Shown here: positions 1 through 6,672 of the stretch, in pieces
How the letters are laid out: every line of letters begins with the position of its first letter
Numbering within the stretch: position 1 is the first letter of the stretch
Assembly: GCA_036823195.1 (NCBI GenBank)
Contig: DAISGI010000047.1
Span: 1-17,564 of the forward strand
DNA: 17,564 bases
Origin: UBA4874 sp002399435
GTDB taxonomy: Bacteria > Bacillota > Clostridia > Caldicoprobacterales > DTU083
Reading direction: 5' to 3'
Position numbers and translations under genes: made by a program
Notes under the pieces: generated by a model
Databases searched by the model: none
The model's input: the letters and a program-made list of their open reading frames with translations, nothing else
What the model was told of the DNA's origin: nothing

Positions 1-11
1 GGCATTTGTCA

Positions 12-170
12 AGATATAAAGGCTGCAAAGCAGGCAAACTGATATCCATATGGTGCCTCAATAGCAATCCGGTCCAGCGTCGGAGAAGTCCCAAAATAAG
101 GTGAAGGAACCGGAACGATAAAAACGCCGTACAGGTTTTCCCATACGGCGTTGCTTACAGTTTGGCGGAT
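12..170 (-). other. Open stretch downstream of the toxin, coding-like, unassigned
   Basis: Read on the minus strand, the frame of the upstream toxin stays open after its stop for about 53 codons, to a TGA at 9-11. The conceptual sequence includes YFGTSPTLDRIAIEAPYGYQ and has a fairly natural composition. It has no evident start codon or ribosome site, and a terminator hairpin lies inside it. It may be a remnant of an older gene, or chance. I do not recognise the family. Confidence 0.2.
119..151 (-). terminator. Rho-independent terminator of the toxin-antitoxin operon
   Basis: On the minus strand an 8-bp perfect stem, ACGCCGTA with TACGGCGT, encloses a 12-nt loop and runs into TTTT. It begins about 20 nt after the toxin stop, so it closes the antitoxin-toxin transcript. 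Confidence 0.75.
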
Positions 171-506
171 TCAGTTGTCGGATGTCTGCGGCAGCTGTTC
201 CCCGAACAGCAGTTTCAGATAATTGCGTTTACCGTATAGAATACGCACGATAAACACGGTTTGCTTCTCCACTCTGTAAAAGATCAGATAATTCCCACAA
301 ACCTGAAAGCGATAATCGGTCTCGATATTCAGTACGGAGGACAGGTTCGGACCACTTTCAGGAAAATCTGCCAGTCTACGCATGAATTTTAGAATTCGGG
401 AAACCAACTTCTGGGCGGCAACTGGCGCATCCAACTGGGCAGCGATATACTGCTGGATTTCCCGCAGGTCATTTGCTGCCTCCGGGGAAACGCGCAACTC
501 AGCCAT
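171..506 (-). CDS. ParE/RelE-family type II toxin
   Basis: This 111-residue protein has the compact layout of the RelE/ParE superfamily. It opens with VSPEAANDLREI, a typical strand plus first helix with an AxxDLxxI pattern. A second helix ends in DFPESGPNL, and the core carries YRFQVCGNYLIFYRV followed by VFIVRILYGKRNY. The basic 'R.LYGKRNY' end is usual for the family. ParE members poison DNA gyrase and RelE members cleave mRNA on the ribosome; I cannot choose between them by eye, though the ParE style fits better. The start overlaps the end of the upstream antitoxin gene by 8 nt, so the two are translationally coupled. Length is normal and there is no visible damage. A terminator follows the stop. 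Confidence 0.85.
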   Translation of the reverse strand: MAELRVSPEAANDLREIQQYIAAQLDAPVAAQKLVSRILKFMRRLADFPESGPNLSSVLNIETDYRFQVCGNYLIFYRVEKQTVFIVRILYGKRNYLKLLFGEQLPQTSDN

Positions 507-753
507 TTTCTTGCTCCAAAAGTGCCTCCACCTGCTCCATGTTCATCCAGCCTTTTTCCTTGCCCGACTGTTCGCCTTTGACAAGCTGGGACAGGAATTT
601 CAGCGAGGCTTTCAGCTTTTCGTATTCATCAATATCCACAATTGCATAACGTCCCCGACCATTTTTTGTCAGGTAGACCGGTTCACCAAACACAATTCCC
701 CGCAAAACTTCGTTGTAGTTCCGCAGATCGGACACAGGCTTGATATTTGGCAT
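499..753 (-). CDS. Phd/YefM-family antitoxin
   Basis: This 84-residue protein matches the N-terminal Phd/YefM fold: IKPVSDLRNYNEVLRGI, then GEPVYLTKNGRGRYAIVDIDEY, where 'YLTKNGRGRYAIVD' is the family signature. This part dimerises and binds operator DNA. The C-terminal half, from about residue 47, is a charged helical tail that would wrap the toxin. A strong AGGAGG sits 8 nt before the ATG. The gene precedes the toxin and overlaps it by 8 nt, the standard antitoxin-first order. The pair probably represses its own promoter just upstream. No truncation is seen. Confidence 0.88.
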   Translation of the reverse strand: MPNIKPVSDLRNYNEVLRGIVFGEPVYLTKNGRGRYAIVDIDEYEKLKASLKFLSQLVKGEQSGKEKGWMNMEQVEALLEQENG

Positions 754-774
754 TCAAAGCACCTCCTAAATTAT

Positions 775-803
775 AATATACTCTTATTATTCGTAAAATT
801 CAA
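775..803 (-). promoter_or_regulatory. SigA-type promoter of the toxin-antitoxin operon
   Basis: On the minus strand TTGAAT, a 17-nt spacer and TATATT lie just before AGGAGG and the antitoxin ATG. The leader would be very short, so an autorepressing antitoxin could bind here and cover both polymerase and ribosome sites. Boxes were read by eye. Confidence 0.6.
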
Positions 804-1126
804 CGTAATATTTAACATCTTCTTAAAGAAAGTTCTAGAAATGCTGCCGAACTTACCTATTCGAATAAACCCCGAGATTGAGGATGCGATGATGAACAGT
901 AAAAAACTCCTAAAACGATACCAAAACACAGCATTTTATATTTGCATGTTTTATCCATATCCCATTACGTCCCGGTTAACAAATAGGGCTTACGTGGGCG
1001 TTGCGGAGCTGACGGGGATACGCGGCTTTCTTGGCACGGAGGAAATGGAGCTTCTGGCCCTGACGGATTCCACGCTGGGAAAACTCCGGAATATGAGAGT
1101 TTAACTAGATCTATCTACTGCTATAA
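804..1126. other. Gene-poor interval between the TA operon and the transporter
   Basis: No intact gene is seen. An open plus-strand stretch ends at 1104 with a coding-like, GC-richer tail reading RAYVGVAELTGIRGFLGTEE and on to LGKLRNMRV. It lacks a credible start with a ribosome site, and its upstream part runs antisense through the TA genes. It is most likely a small gene remnant of unknown origin. Confidence 0.3.
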
Positions 1127-1155
1127 TTGACTATGTTCTTCAGGATGCCTATAAT
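1127..1155 (+). promoter_or_regulatory. Near-consensus SigA promoter
   Basis: TTGACT, exactly 17 nt, then a perfect TATAAT. A transcript would start near 1162 and read through the 14-codon ORF into the transporter gene. It is one of the best promoters in the window. Confidence 0.75.
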
Positions 1156-1162
1156 TAAAGCA

Positions 1163-1207
1163 TGAAACGAGGTGCTTTCATGGATGAGCGCATTTTAACT
1201 CCTTGAT
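1163..1207 (+). CDS. Possible 14-codon leader ORF or truncated gene start
   Basis: An ATG right after the promoter opens a 14-residue frame (MKRGAFMDERILTP, then TGA). Its second in-frame ATG, at 1181, has GAGGTG 6 nt upstream and would give an 8-residue peptide. It could be a leader peptide or the start of a gene cut off when the present arrangement formed. There is no run of repeated amino-acid codons as in classic attenuators. No function is assigned. Confidence 0.25.
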
Positions 1208-1255
1208 CATCTCCTCAATCTTATGCTTGCAAAAAACAAAGATGGAGGGATGGGA

Positions 1256-2119
1256 ATGTGGCTTCTGTTGGCTTTGGGTTCTGCGCTGTTTGCTGGACTG
1301 ACCAGTATCCTGGCGAAAATCGGAATTAAAAACACTGATTCAAACCTTGCAACGGCGCTCCGCACCGTTATTGTACTTCTGTTTTCCTGGCTAATGGTTT
1401 TTGTTGTGGGTTCGCAACGTACCATCGGCCTGATTTCCACCCGCAACCTTGTGTTCCTGATTCTTTCAGGAGCTGCCACCGGTGCTTCCTGGCTTTGCTA
1501 TTTCAAGGCGTTGCAGCTTGGCGATGTCAATAAAGTGGCCCCGATTGATAAAAGCAGCACGATTTTGACCATCCTGCTTGCCTTCCTGTTTTTAAGGGAA
1601 ACTCCCACCCTGTGGATGGGGGTTGGGGTTGTGCTGCTTGCCGTGGGCACCTATCTTATGATACAGCGTCAGGAAACCAAAACCCCGGAGGGCAAAGGGA
1701 GTAAGTCGTGGCTTTTTTATGCCATACTGTCCGCCATTTTTGCCGCTCTGACATCTATTCTCGGTAAAGTAGGGATACAGGGAATCGAATCCAATTTAGG
1801 AACAGCTATCCGCACCATAGTTGTATTGGTCATGGCATGGATCATCGTTTTGTTTCAGAAAAAGCTGCCCCTTGTGAAAGAGATTGATAAAAAGAGTTGG
1901 ATATTCATCTTATTTTCCGGCCTTGCGACCGGTCTTTCCTGGCTTTGCTATTACCGCGCACTTCAGGAGGGCAGAGCCAGTCTGGTGGTGCCCATCGATA
2001 AACTGAGCATTGTAGTGACAATTGTGTTTTCCCGCATTGTTCTGAAAGAACGGCTTTCCAGGAAAGGCATGATTGGCTTGGTTCTTGTGGTAACCGGAAC
2101 AATGGCCTTGTTATTTTAA
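1256..2119 (+). CDS. EamA-family (DMT superfamily) transporter
   Basis: This membrane protein of about 287 residues has roughly ten hydrophobic segments in two homologous EamA halves. The halves are unusually alike. The first has GLTSILAKIGIK, then SGAATGASWLCYFKAL and APIDKSS. The second has ALTSILGKVGIQ, then SGLATGLSWLCYYRAL and VPIDKLS. EamA proteins move small metabolites across the cytoplasmic membrane; the substrate cannot be read from sequence. I prefer the start at 1256 because GGAGG lies 7 nt upstream. In-frame ATGs at 1223 and 1250 lack that spacing. The gene stands alone behind a strong promoter, with a response-regulator remnant starting right after its stop. No frame damage is seen. 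Confidence 0.88.
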   Translation: MWLLLALGSALFAGLTSILAKIGIKNTDSNLATALRTVIVLLFSWLMVFVVGSQRTIGLISTRNLVFLILSGAATGASWLCYFKALQLGDVNKVAPIDKSSTILTILLAFLFLRETPTLWMGVGVVLLAVGTYLMIQRQETKTPEGKGSKSWLFYAILSAIFAALTSILGKVGIQGIESNLGTAIRTIVVLVMAWIIVLFQKKLPLVKEIDKKSWIFILFSGLATGLSWLCYYRALQEGRASLVVPIDKLSIVVTIVFSRIVLKERLSRKGMIGLVLVVTGTMALLF

Positions 2120-2340
2120 CAGACCGTAGCAAGAAGTCTCCCGCTGTTTATGGCGCAAAACGCTGATGCGGTGTTAAACCGGGAAACACTTTACGAGCGC
2201 ATCTGGGGCATGGACGCCATGGAAACAACGCCACGGTCGCCGTCCACATCAACCGGCTGCGGGATAAAATTGGGGAAGATCCAGGCAATCCCCGGTATAT
2301 CCAAACGGTTCGGGGAGCGGGTTATCGGTTCAAAGCGTAA
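2120..2340 (+). pseudogene. 3' remnant of an OmpR/PhoB-type response regulator, frameshifted
   Basis: Directly after the transporter stop, one frame reads LFMAQNADAVLNRETLYERI and WGMDAM. After a one-base shift near 2219-2223 another frame reads GNNATVAVHINRLRDKIGED and PRYIQTVRGAGYRFKA, then TAA. Together these are the winged-helix DNA-binding domain of an OmpR-family regulator, including the hallmark 'VHI.RLR.KIG' and 'VRGAGYRF' motifs. The receiver domain and start are missing and no partner kinase is nearby. The piece is both 5'-truncated and frameshifted, so it is not functional as it stands. Restoring one G at the shift would rejoin the domain. Confidence 0.85.
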
Positions 2341-2369
2341 GAGAGAACCATTGTCTAGGCTCCCATAAT

Positions 2370-2471
2370 TTGTATGTCGGACGTACAGCAAATCCTGAAA
2401 GAATAAGAAACGGATTGAGAACGACCGGGAAAGACGTGGTGGTGGAGTATATTACAAGGAAAGCCGGATAG
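2370..2471 (+). pseudogene. Short coding-like remnant of unknown origin
   Basis: After the regulator remnant, an open frame reads LYVGRTANPERIRNGLRTTG, then KDVVVEYITRKAG and a TAG stop. Composition is protein-like but no ribosome site or start belongs to it. It looks like the C-terminal tail of a lost gene. I do not recognise the family. Confidence 0.25.
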
Positions 2472-2472
2472 A

Positions 2473-2503
2473 CGAAAATAGGAGCAACCTTTCGGTTACT
2501 CCT
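2473..2503 (-). terminator. Probable terminator of tRNA-Leu(CAA)
   Basis: Read on the minus strand, AGGAGTAACC and GGTTGCTCCT form a 10-position stem with one mismatch and a GAAA loop, followed by ATTTTC. It lies about 40 nt beyond the tRNA 3' end. The plus-strand flank has no T-run, so it faces the tRNA. Confidence 0.6.
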
Positions 2504-2541
2504 ATTCACGGAATGTTCAGTATCGTTATGAACGCTCGGTA

Positions 2542-2628
2542 TGGTGCCGAAGGCGGGACTTGAACCCGCATGGTATTGCTACCACTGGATTTTGAGTCCA
2601 GCGCGTCTGCCAATTCCACCACTTCGGC
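2542..2628 (-). tRNA. tRNA-Leu (anticodon CAA)
   Basis: The minus strand gives an 87-nt tRNA with a 7-bp acceptor stem (GCCGAAG with CTTCGGC), encoded CCA, and a T-arm with GGTTCAAGTCC. The anticodon arm is CTGGA, loop CTCAAAA, TCCAG, so the anticodon is CAA and reads UUG. The long variable arm is typical of class II leucine tRNAs. It has its own promoter upstream and terminator downstream. Confidence 0.95.
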
Positions 2629-2653
2629 GCATCTTTCTGATGACAATAAAAAT

Positions 2654-2682
2654 ATGATAACATAATCCATATCGGAATGCAA
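2654..2682 (-). promoter_or_regulatory. Promoter of tRNA-Leu(CAA)
   Basis: On the minus strand TTGCAT, 17 nt, TATCAT stands about 25 nt before the tRNA 5' end. Box match and position suit a short pre-tRNA leader. Confidence 0.6.
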
Positions 2683-2712
2683 TCTGTTTTTTGCTTTCTG
2701 CGCAGAAACCTG

Positions 2713-2767
2713 TTGGGAATGGCATGGAATTCTTCATATTGGGAATGGCGGCATTGAATTCTTCATA
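2713..2767 (+). repeat. Imperfect tandem duplication upstream of polA
   Basis: Two adjacent copies, at 2713-2738 and 2739-2767, both start TTGGGAATGGC and end GAATTCTTCATA. They differ by a three-base length change in the middle. The second copy contributes the possible -35 of the polA promoter. Confidence 0.8.
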
Positions 2768-2782
2768 AAAATATGTTAAAGT
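2754..2782 (+). promoter_or_regulatory. Candidate promoter for the polA cluster
   Basis: TTGAAT, 17 nt, TAAAGT lies about 70 nt before the polA start, with the -35 inside the second tandem repeat. The -10 matches only four of six consensus bases, so this is tentative. Confidence 0.4.
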
Positions 2783-2851
2783 CAAAGAAACAGGTAGAAG
2801 GAAAGGACAGCAGAAGATGTTGGAACAGAAGCAATGGACAGAGGGGACAGA

Positions 2852-5437
2852 ATGAATAAGGTATTGATGATCATCGACGGCAACAGCTTATTGCATCGGG
2901 CATTTTACGCGCTTCCGGTTCTGACCAATAAGAAAGGCGTTTTTACCAATGCGGTATATGGCTTTTTAAATATGCTGTTGAAACTGATAAGCGATTATAA
3001 GCCGGACAGTCTGGCTGTGGCATTTGATAAAAAGGCGCCTACCTTCCGACACAGGGAATACAAGGCCTATAAGGGCACCAGGCAGAAAGCACCGGAGGAG
3101 CTGGTTCCTCAGTTTGAGCTGGCCCGGGAAGCCATGAAACAGATGAACATTCCCATTTATGAAATGGATGGCTATGAAGCGGACGACATACTGGGGACCC
3201 TTTCCAGGTCCTGCGGCGGTCCTGACCGGAATGTTTTGCTGGTTACCGGGGATAAGGACGCCCTTCAGCTGGTATCCGGCAATAGCAATGTTTTGCTTAC
3301 CAAAAAAGGCATCACTGTACTTCATCGGTACAATGAGAAGGAAATGAAAAAGGAATACGGCCTGACACCGCTTCAGTTCATTGATATGAAAGGGCTGATG
3401 GGGGACAAGTCGGATAATATTCCGGGGGTACCCGGCATTGGACCCAAGACGGCAACCAGGCTGCTTCAGCAATACGGCACTTTGGAAAATGTCCTGGATC
3501 ATACAGATGAGATGAAGGGAAAGCTGAAAGAAAACCTGACCATATACCGGCAGCACGCCTTGCTCAGCAAGGATCTGGCTACCATTCGGCTGGATGTACC
3601 CATTGACTGTTCTGTGATGGATCAGCCCCTTTCGATACCAAAGTCTCCGGAGCTGAAGGACTTTCTGCAGGAGCTGGGGTTCAGCAGTATCATTGAAAAA
3701 CTGGGTTTGACGGAAGTGGAGACTGCTGTGCAGGAGGAAGCGGTGCAGGAAACCAACACGTATTCGGACATCTGTCATGAGGAGGAAGTCCGGGCCCTTC
3801 TTCCGGAGTTGATGAAACAAAAGCTGGTTGCGGTTACTTTGGACGGGGAGCTGCAGGTTTCCTGGGAGCCCGGTCATAATTACCGGCTGCTTTGGAAAGG
3901 GAATATGCCGGACAGCGATCTGAGCTATCAGAAAGCATTGCAGGAGCTGAAACCTTTTTTTGAAAAGGCGGAGATCCGCAAGGTAACCCATGATGCCAAA
4001 AAATTGATGCTGGAGCTGTTAAAGTACGGTATTGCACTCCACGGGCTGGAGTTTGACACGTTCATCGGTGCCTATCTTTTGGAACCCACACGAAACAAGT
4101 ATGAACCGGAGCAGCTTCTCTATGACTATCTGAATCGGGATACTGTATCAGCTGATGCTTCGGATTTGCTGGATCTGACGAAAGCTTTAAAAAAGCATCT
4201 GCAGGAGGAAGATATGATGGAACTGTATCTGCAGATTGAGCAGCCGCTGATTCGCGTTCTGGCACATATGGAGCGGGTTGGGTTTAAAGTCGATAAAACG
4301 GTTCTGCAGCAGCTCGATCTGGAGTTTACTGCGGAAGTGTCGCGGCTGACGGAGGAGATTACGGAACTGGCAGGAGAAAGCTTTAATATCAATTCCACGA
4401 AGCAGCTTGGTGAAATCCTGTTTGAAAAACTGCATCTCCCGGTTCAGAAAAAGACAAAGACGGGATATTCCACTGACATTGAGGTTCTCGAGCATCTGCA
4501 GGGCAGTCACCCCATCATTGGGAAGATTATGGAATACCGTCAGGTCATGAAGCTGAAGTCCACCTATATTGATGGACTGCTCCAGGTCATTCACCCGGAA
4601 GACGGACGGATTCATTCCAGTTTTAACCAGACTGTCACGGCGACCGGCCGGATCAGCAGCACGGAGCCCAATCTGCAGAACATTCCCGTTCGTGAAAAAA
4701 TGGGAAGAAGGATCCGAAAGGTATTTGTGGCAAGTGATGAAGAGCATCTTCTGGTGGATGCGGATTATTCCCAGATCGAGCTGCGGGTCCTTGCGCACAT
4801 TTCCGGAGATCCTACCTTTATGAATGCTTTTATCCGGAATGAGGACATTCATCGCCGGACTGCCGCTGAGATTTTTGGCATTTCCATGGAGCAGGTTACC
4901 GCTGAGCAGCGAAGCAGTGCCAAGGCAGTTAATTTTGGCATTGTATACGGGATCAGCGATTATGGCCTGTCCAGGAATCTTGGCATCAGCCGCGCAAGAG
5001 CAAAAAAATATATCGACAGTTATCTGGACCGCTATCCGAAAGTGCAGGAATACATGGCACGGGTCGTGGAGGAAGGCAGGCAAAATGGTTATGTCACCAC
5101 TTTGCTGAATCGAAGAAGGGATCTTCCCGAGTTGAAATCCAGAAACTACAATATACGAAACTTTGGCAGAAGGGTTGCCCTGAATACTCCCATTCAGGGC
5201 ACCGCTGCGGATATTATCAAAAAAGCCATGATACAGGTTCACGGAGAGTTGGAGAGAAGGGGACTGCGCTCCAGGCTGATTCTGCAGGTTCATGATGAAC
5301 TGATCATCGATACGTATCAACCGGAGCTGGAAGAAGTTATGGCACTGGTGAAAGATCAAATGGAACATGCCGTTCCTCTTTCGGTTCCCCTCGTGGTGGA
5401 TATCAATACAGGGAGAAGCTGGTATGACGCAAAGTAG
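2852..5437 (+). CDS. polA: DNA polymerase I
   Basis: This 861-residue protein fills Okazaki gaps, removes RNA primers and acts in excision repair. Residues 1 to about 290 form the 5'-3' flap nuclease, with MIIDGNSLLHRAF, EADDILGTL, TGDKDALQLV and the helix-hairpin-helix GVPGIGPKTA. The middle third sits where a 3'-5' proofreading domain would be, but its metal-binding acidic motifs are not recognisable, so proofreading is probably absent, as in many Bacillus-type enzymes. The polymerase domain is intact. Motif A is DADYSQIELR (catalytic Asp about 638), motif B is RSSAKAVNFGIVYG, and motif C is QVHDE (Asp about 815). I use the ATG at 2852, 5 nt after GAGGGG; an in-frame ATG at 2834 has a poorer site. 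The coaE gene follows after 12 nt. Confidence 0.97.
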   Translation: MNKVLMIIDGNSLLHRAFYALPVLTNKKGVFTNAVYGFLNMLLKLISDYKPDSLAVAFDKKAPTFRHREYKAYKGTRQKAPEELVPQFELAREAMKQMNIPIYEMDGYEADDILGTLSRSCGGPDRNVLLVTGDKDALQLVSGNSNVLLTKKGITVLHRYNEKEMKKEYGLTPLQFIDMKGLMGDKSDNIPGVPGIGPKTATRLLQQYGTLENVLDHTDEMKGKLKENLTIYRQHALLSKDLATIRLDVPIDCSVMDQPLSIPKSPELKDFLQELGFSSIIEKLGLTEVETAVQEEAVQETNTYSDICHEEEVRALLPELMKQKLVAVTLDGELQVSWEPGHNYRLLWKGNMPDSDLSYQKALQELKPFFEKAEIRKVTHDAKKLMLELLKYGIALHGLEFDTFIGAYLLEPTRNKYEPEQLLYDYLNRDTVSADASDLLDLTKALKKHLQEEDMMELYLQIEQPLIRVLAHMERVGFKVDKTVLQQLDLEFTAEVSRLTEEITELAGESFNINSTKQLGEILFEKLHLPVQKKTKTGYSTDIEVLEHLQGSHPIIGKIMEYRQVMKLKSTYIDGLLQVIHPEDGRIHSSFNQTVTATGRISSTEPNLQNIPVREKMGRRIRKVFVASDEEHLLVDADYSQIELRVLAHISGDPTFMNAFIRNEDIHRRTAAEIFGISMEQVTAEQRSSAKAVNFGIVYGISDYGLSRNLGISRARAKKYIDSYLDRYPKVQEYMARVVEEGRQNGYVTTLLNRRRDLPELKSRNYNIRNFGRRVALNTPIQGTAADIIKKAMIQVHGELERRGLRSRLILQVHDELIIDTYQPELEEVMALVKDQMEHAVPLSVPLVVDINTGRSWYDAK

Positions 5438-5449
5438 AGCTGGTGTTTC

Positions 5450-6094
5450 ATGAAAAAAATCGGTCTGACGGGTGGTATTGCAACGGGAAAATCCACTGTT
5501 TCCGGGATACTCAGGGAACTGGGGGTTCCGGTGATTGACGCAGATGAAGTGGATCGGCGTTTGTCTGAGAAAGGGAACAAGGTTTGGAAGGCGGTTTATG
5601 ACCATTTTGGGAGCGGATATTTTCTTCCGGATGGAGAGATGGACCGAGGGCGACTGGGAGAAATGGTTTTTTCGGATCGGAGAGCCAGGCAGTCCCTCAA
5701 CCAAATCACTCATCCCATCATCCAAAAGGAGATGGAGAGGATGCTTCGACAGATGGAAGAAGATCGGAATCCACCCATTGCCGTACTGGACGTTCCCTTG
5801 CTGATCGAAGTGGGATGGGACCGTTTCGTGGACGAGGTTTGGGTGGTTGCCATACCGGAGGAGTTGCAGATCCGGAGGCTGATGTGGCGAAACGATATGA
5901 CAGAAGAGCAGGCGATACAGCGGGTAAGGAGCCAGATGAGCCTGAAGGAGAAATGCAGGATGGCCGACAGGGTGATTGATAATTCCCGGACCGTACAATA
6001 CACGAGAGAACAGATCATTCGGATATGTAAGGAATATGAGGCTTTGGAGGATCAGAAATGCGAACACCGAAAAGGAGCAGGATGGCCGTTATAA
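5450..6094 (+). CDS. coaE: Dephospho-CoA kinase
   Basis: CoaE phosphorylates the 3'-hydroxyl of dephospho-CoA with ATP, the last step of coenzyme A synthesis, in the cytoplasm. The 214-residue protein starts with the P-loop GLTGGIATGKST (Lys14). It then has the substrate-site DADE, a THPIIQKEM stretch, and DVPLLIE, the family's conserved acidic strand. MSLKEKCRMADRVIDNS near the C-terminus matches the usual 'K...AD.VI.N' end. Length is near the family norm of about 200. Only 12 nt separate it from polA, and its last 37 nt overlap the next gene, which points to translational coupling. The ribosome site is weak (GCTGGTG), consistent with reinitiation after polA. Confidence 0.96.
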   Translation: MKKIGLTGGIATGKSTVSGILRELGVPVIDADEVDRRLSEKGNKVWKAVYDHFGSGYFLPDGEMDRGRLGEMVFSDRRARQSLNQITHPIIQKEMERMLRQMEEDRNPPIAVLDVPLLIEVGWDRFVDEVWVVAIPEELQIRRLMWRNDMTEEQAIQRVRSQMSLKEKCRMADRVIDNSRTVQYTREQIIRICKEYEALEDQKCEHRKGAGWPL

Positions 6095-6672
6095 GCAAGT
6101 TATTATTGTTTTTGGCGGTCGTTCTGATGATATATTTCCTGTTTGGAAGGGTATGGATCAAGCAGATGAGATATCCTCTGAAATTTGAGGAGGAGATTAA
6201 GACCTATTCCGAAAAGTATTCGCTGGATCCCTATATGGTGGCGTCCATTATATGGGCAGAGAGCAGGTTTCTCCCGGATGCTGTTTCCGGAAAGGATGCC
6301 AGGGGGCTAATGCAGCTTCTGCCGGATACCGCGGTTTGGGCAGCGGGGAAGATGGGCCTGTCGGATTTTGAGGAAGCCATGCTCCTGAATCCGGAAATGA
6401 ATATCCGGATTGGTTGCTGGTATCTGAACTTTTTATCTTCGCAGTTTCCCGACAATGAGGAATCGGTTCTTGCGGCATATAACGGAGGAATTGGAAATGT
6501 GCAAAAGTGGCTGAAGGATAAAACTTACAGCGGAGACGGATATCGGCTGGATCACATTCCTTTTCAGGAGACGCGGAATTATGTCCTAAAAGTAAAGGGT
6601 GCCTGTAAAATCTATCGGGAAATATATCCCTCATTGGGTTCATCACCCAATCGGAAAGGATCCAATCAATGA
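6058..6672 (+). CDS. Membrane-anchored lytic transglycosylase (SLT domain)
   Basis: This 204-residue protein has one N-terminal membrane segment (about residues 12-32). An SLT/goose-lysozyme-like domain follows, which would cleave peptidoglycan glycan strands outside the membrane to form anhydromuropeptides. The catalytic glutamate is Glu68 in IIWAESRF. ARGLMQLLPDTA and LAAYNGGIGNVQKWL are the family's other signatures, and NYVLKVKGACKIY ends the domain. GGAGG lies 7 nt before the ATG at 6058, within coaE. Its stop overlaps the next start as ATGA. An SLT gene after coaE is a common arrangement in Clostridia. All motifs are intact. Confidence 0.93.
   Translation: MRTPKRSRMAVISKLLLFLAVVLMIYFLFGRVWIKQMRYPLKFEEEIKTYSEKYSLDPYMVASIIWAESRFLPDAVSGKDARGLMQLLPDTAVWAAGKMGLSDFEEAMLLNPEMNIRIGCWYLNFLSSQFPDNEESVLAAYNGGIGNVQKWLKDKTYSGDGYRLDHIPFQETRNYVLKVKGACKIYREIYPSLGSSPNRKGSNQ

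Noticed and set aside
382..1104. 240-codon open frame on the plus strand
   Set aside because: Its first half is antisense to the toxin and antitoxin genes. Only the last 40 residues or so look coding, and they are recorded as a possible remnant.
2966..3991. 341-codon open frame on the minus strand
   Set aside because: Shadow of the polA nuclease domain; no ribosome site or recognisable domain.
4187..6067. 626-codon open frame on the minus strand
   Set aside because: It runs antisense through polA and coaE, whose catalytic motifs are intact. Its composition is that of a complementary-strand shadow and it has no family motifs.
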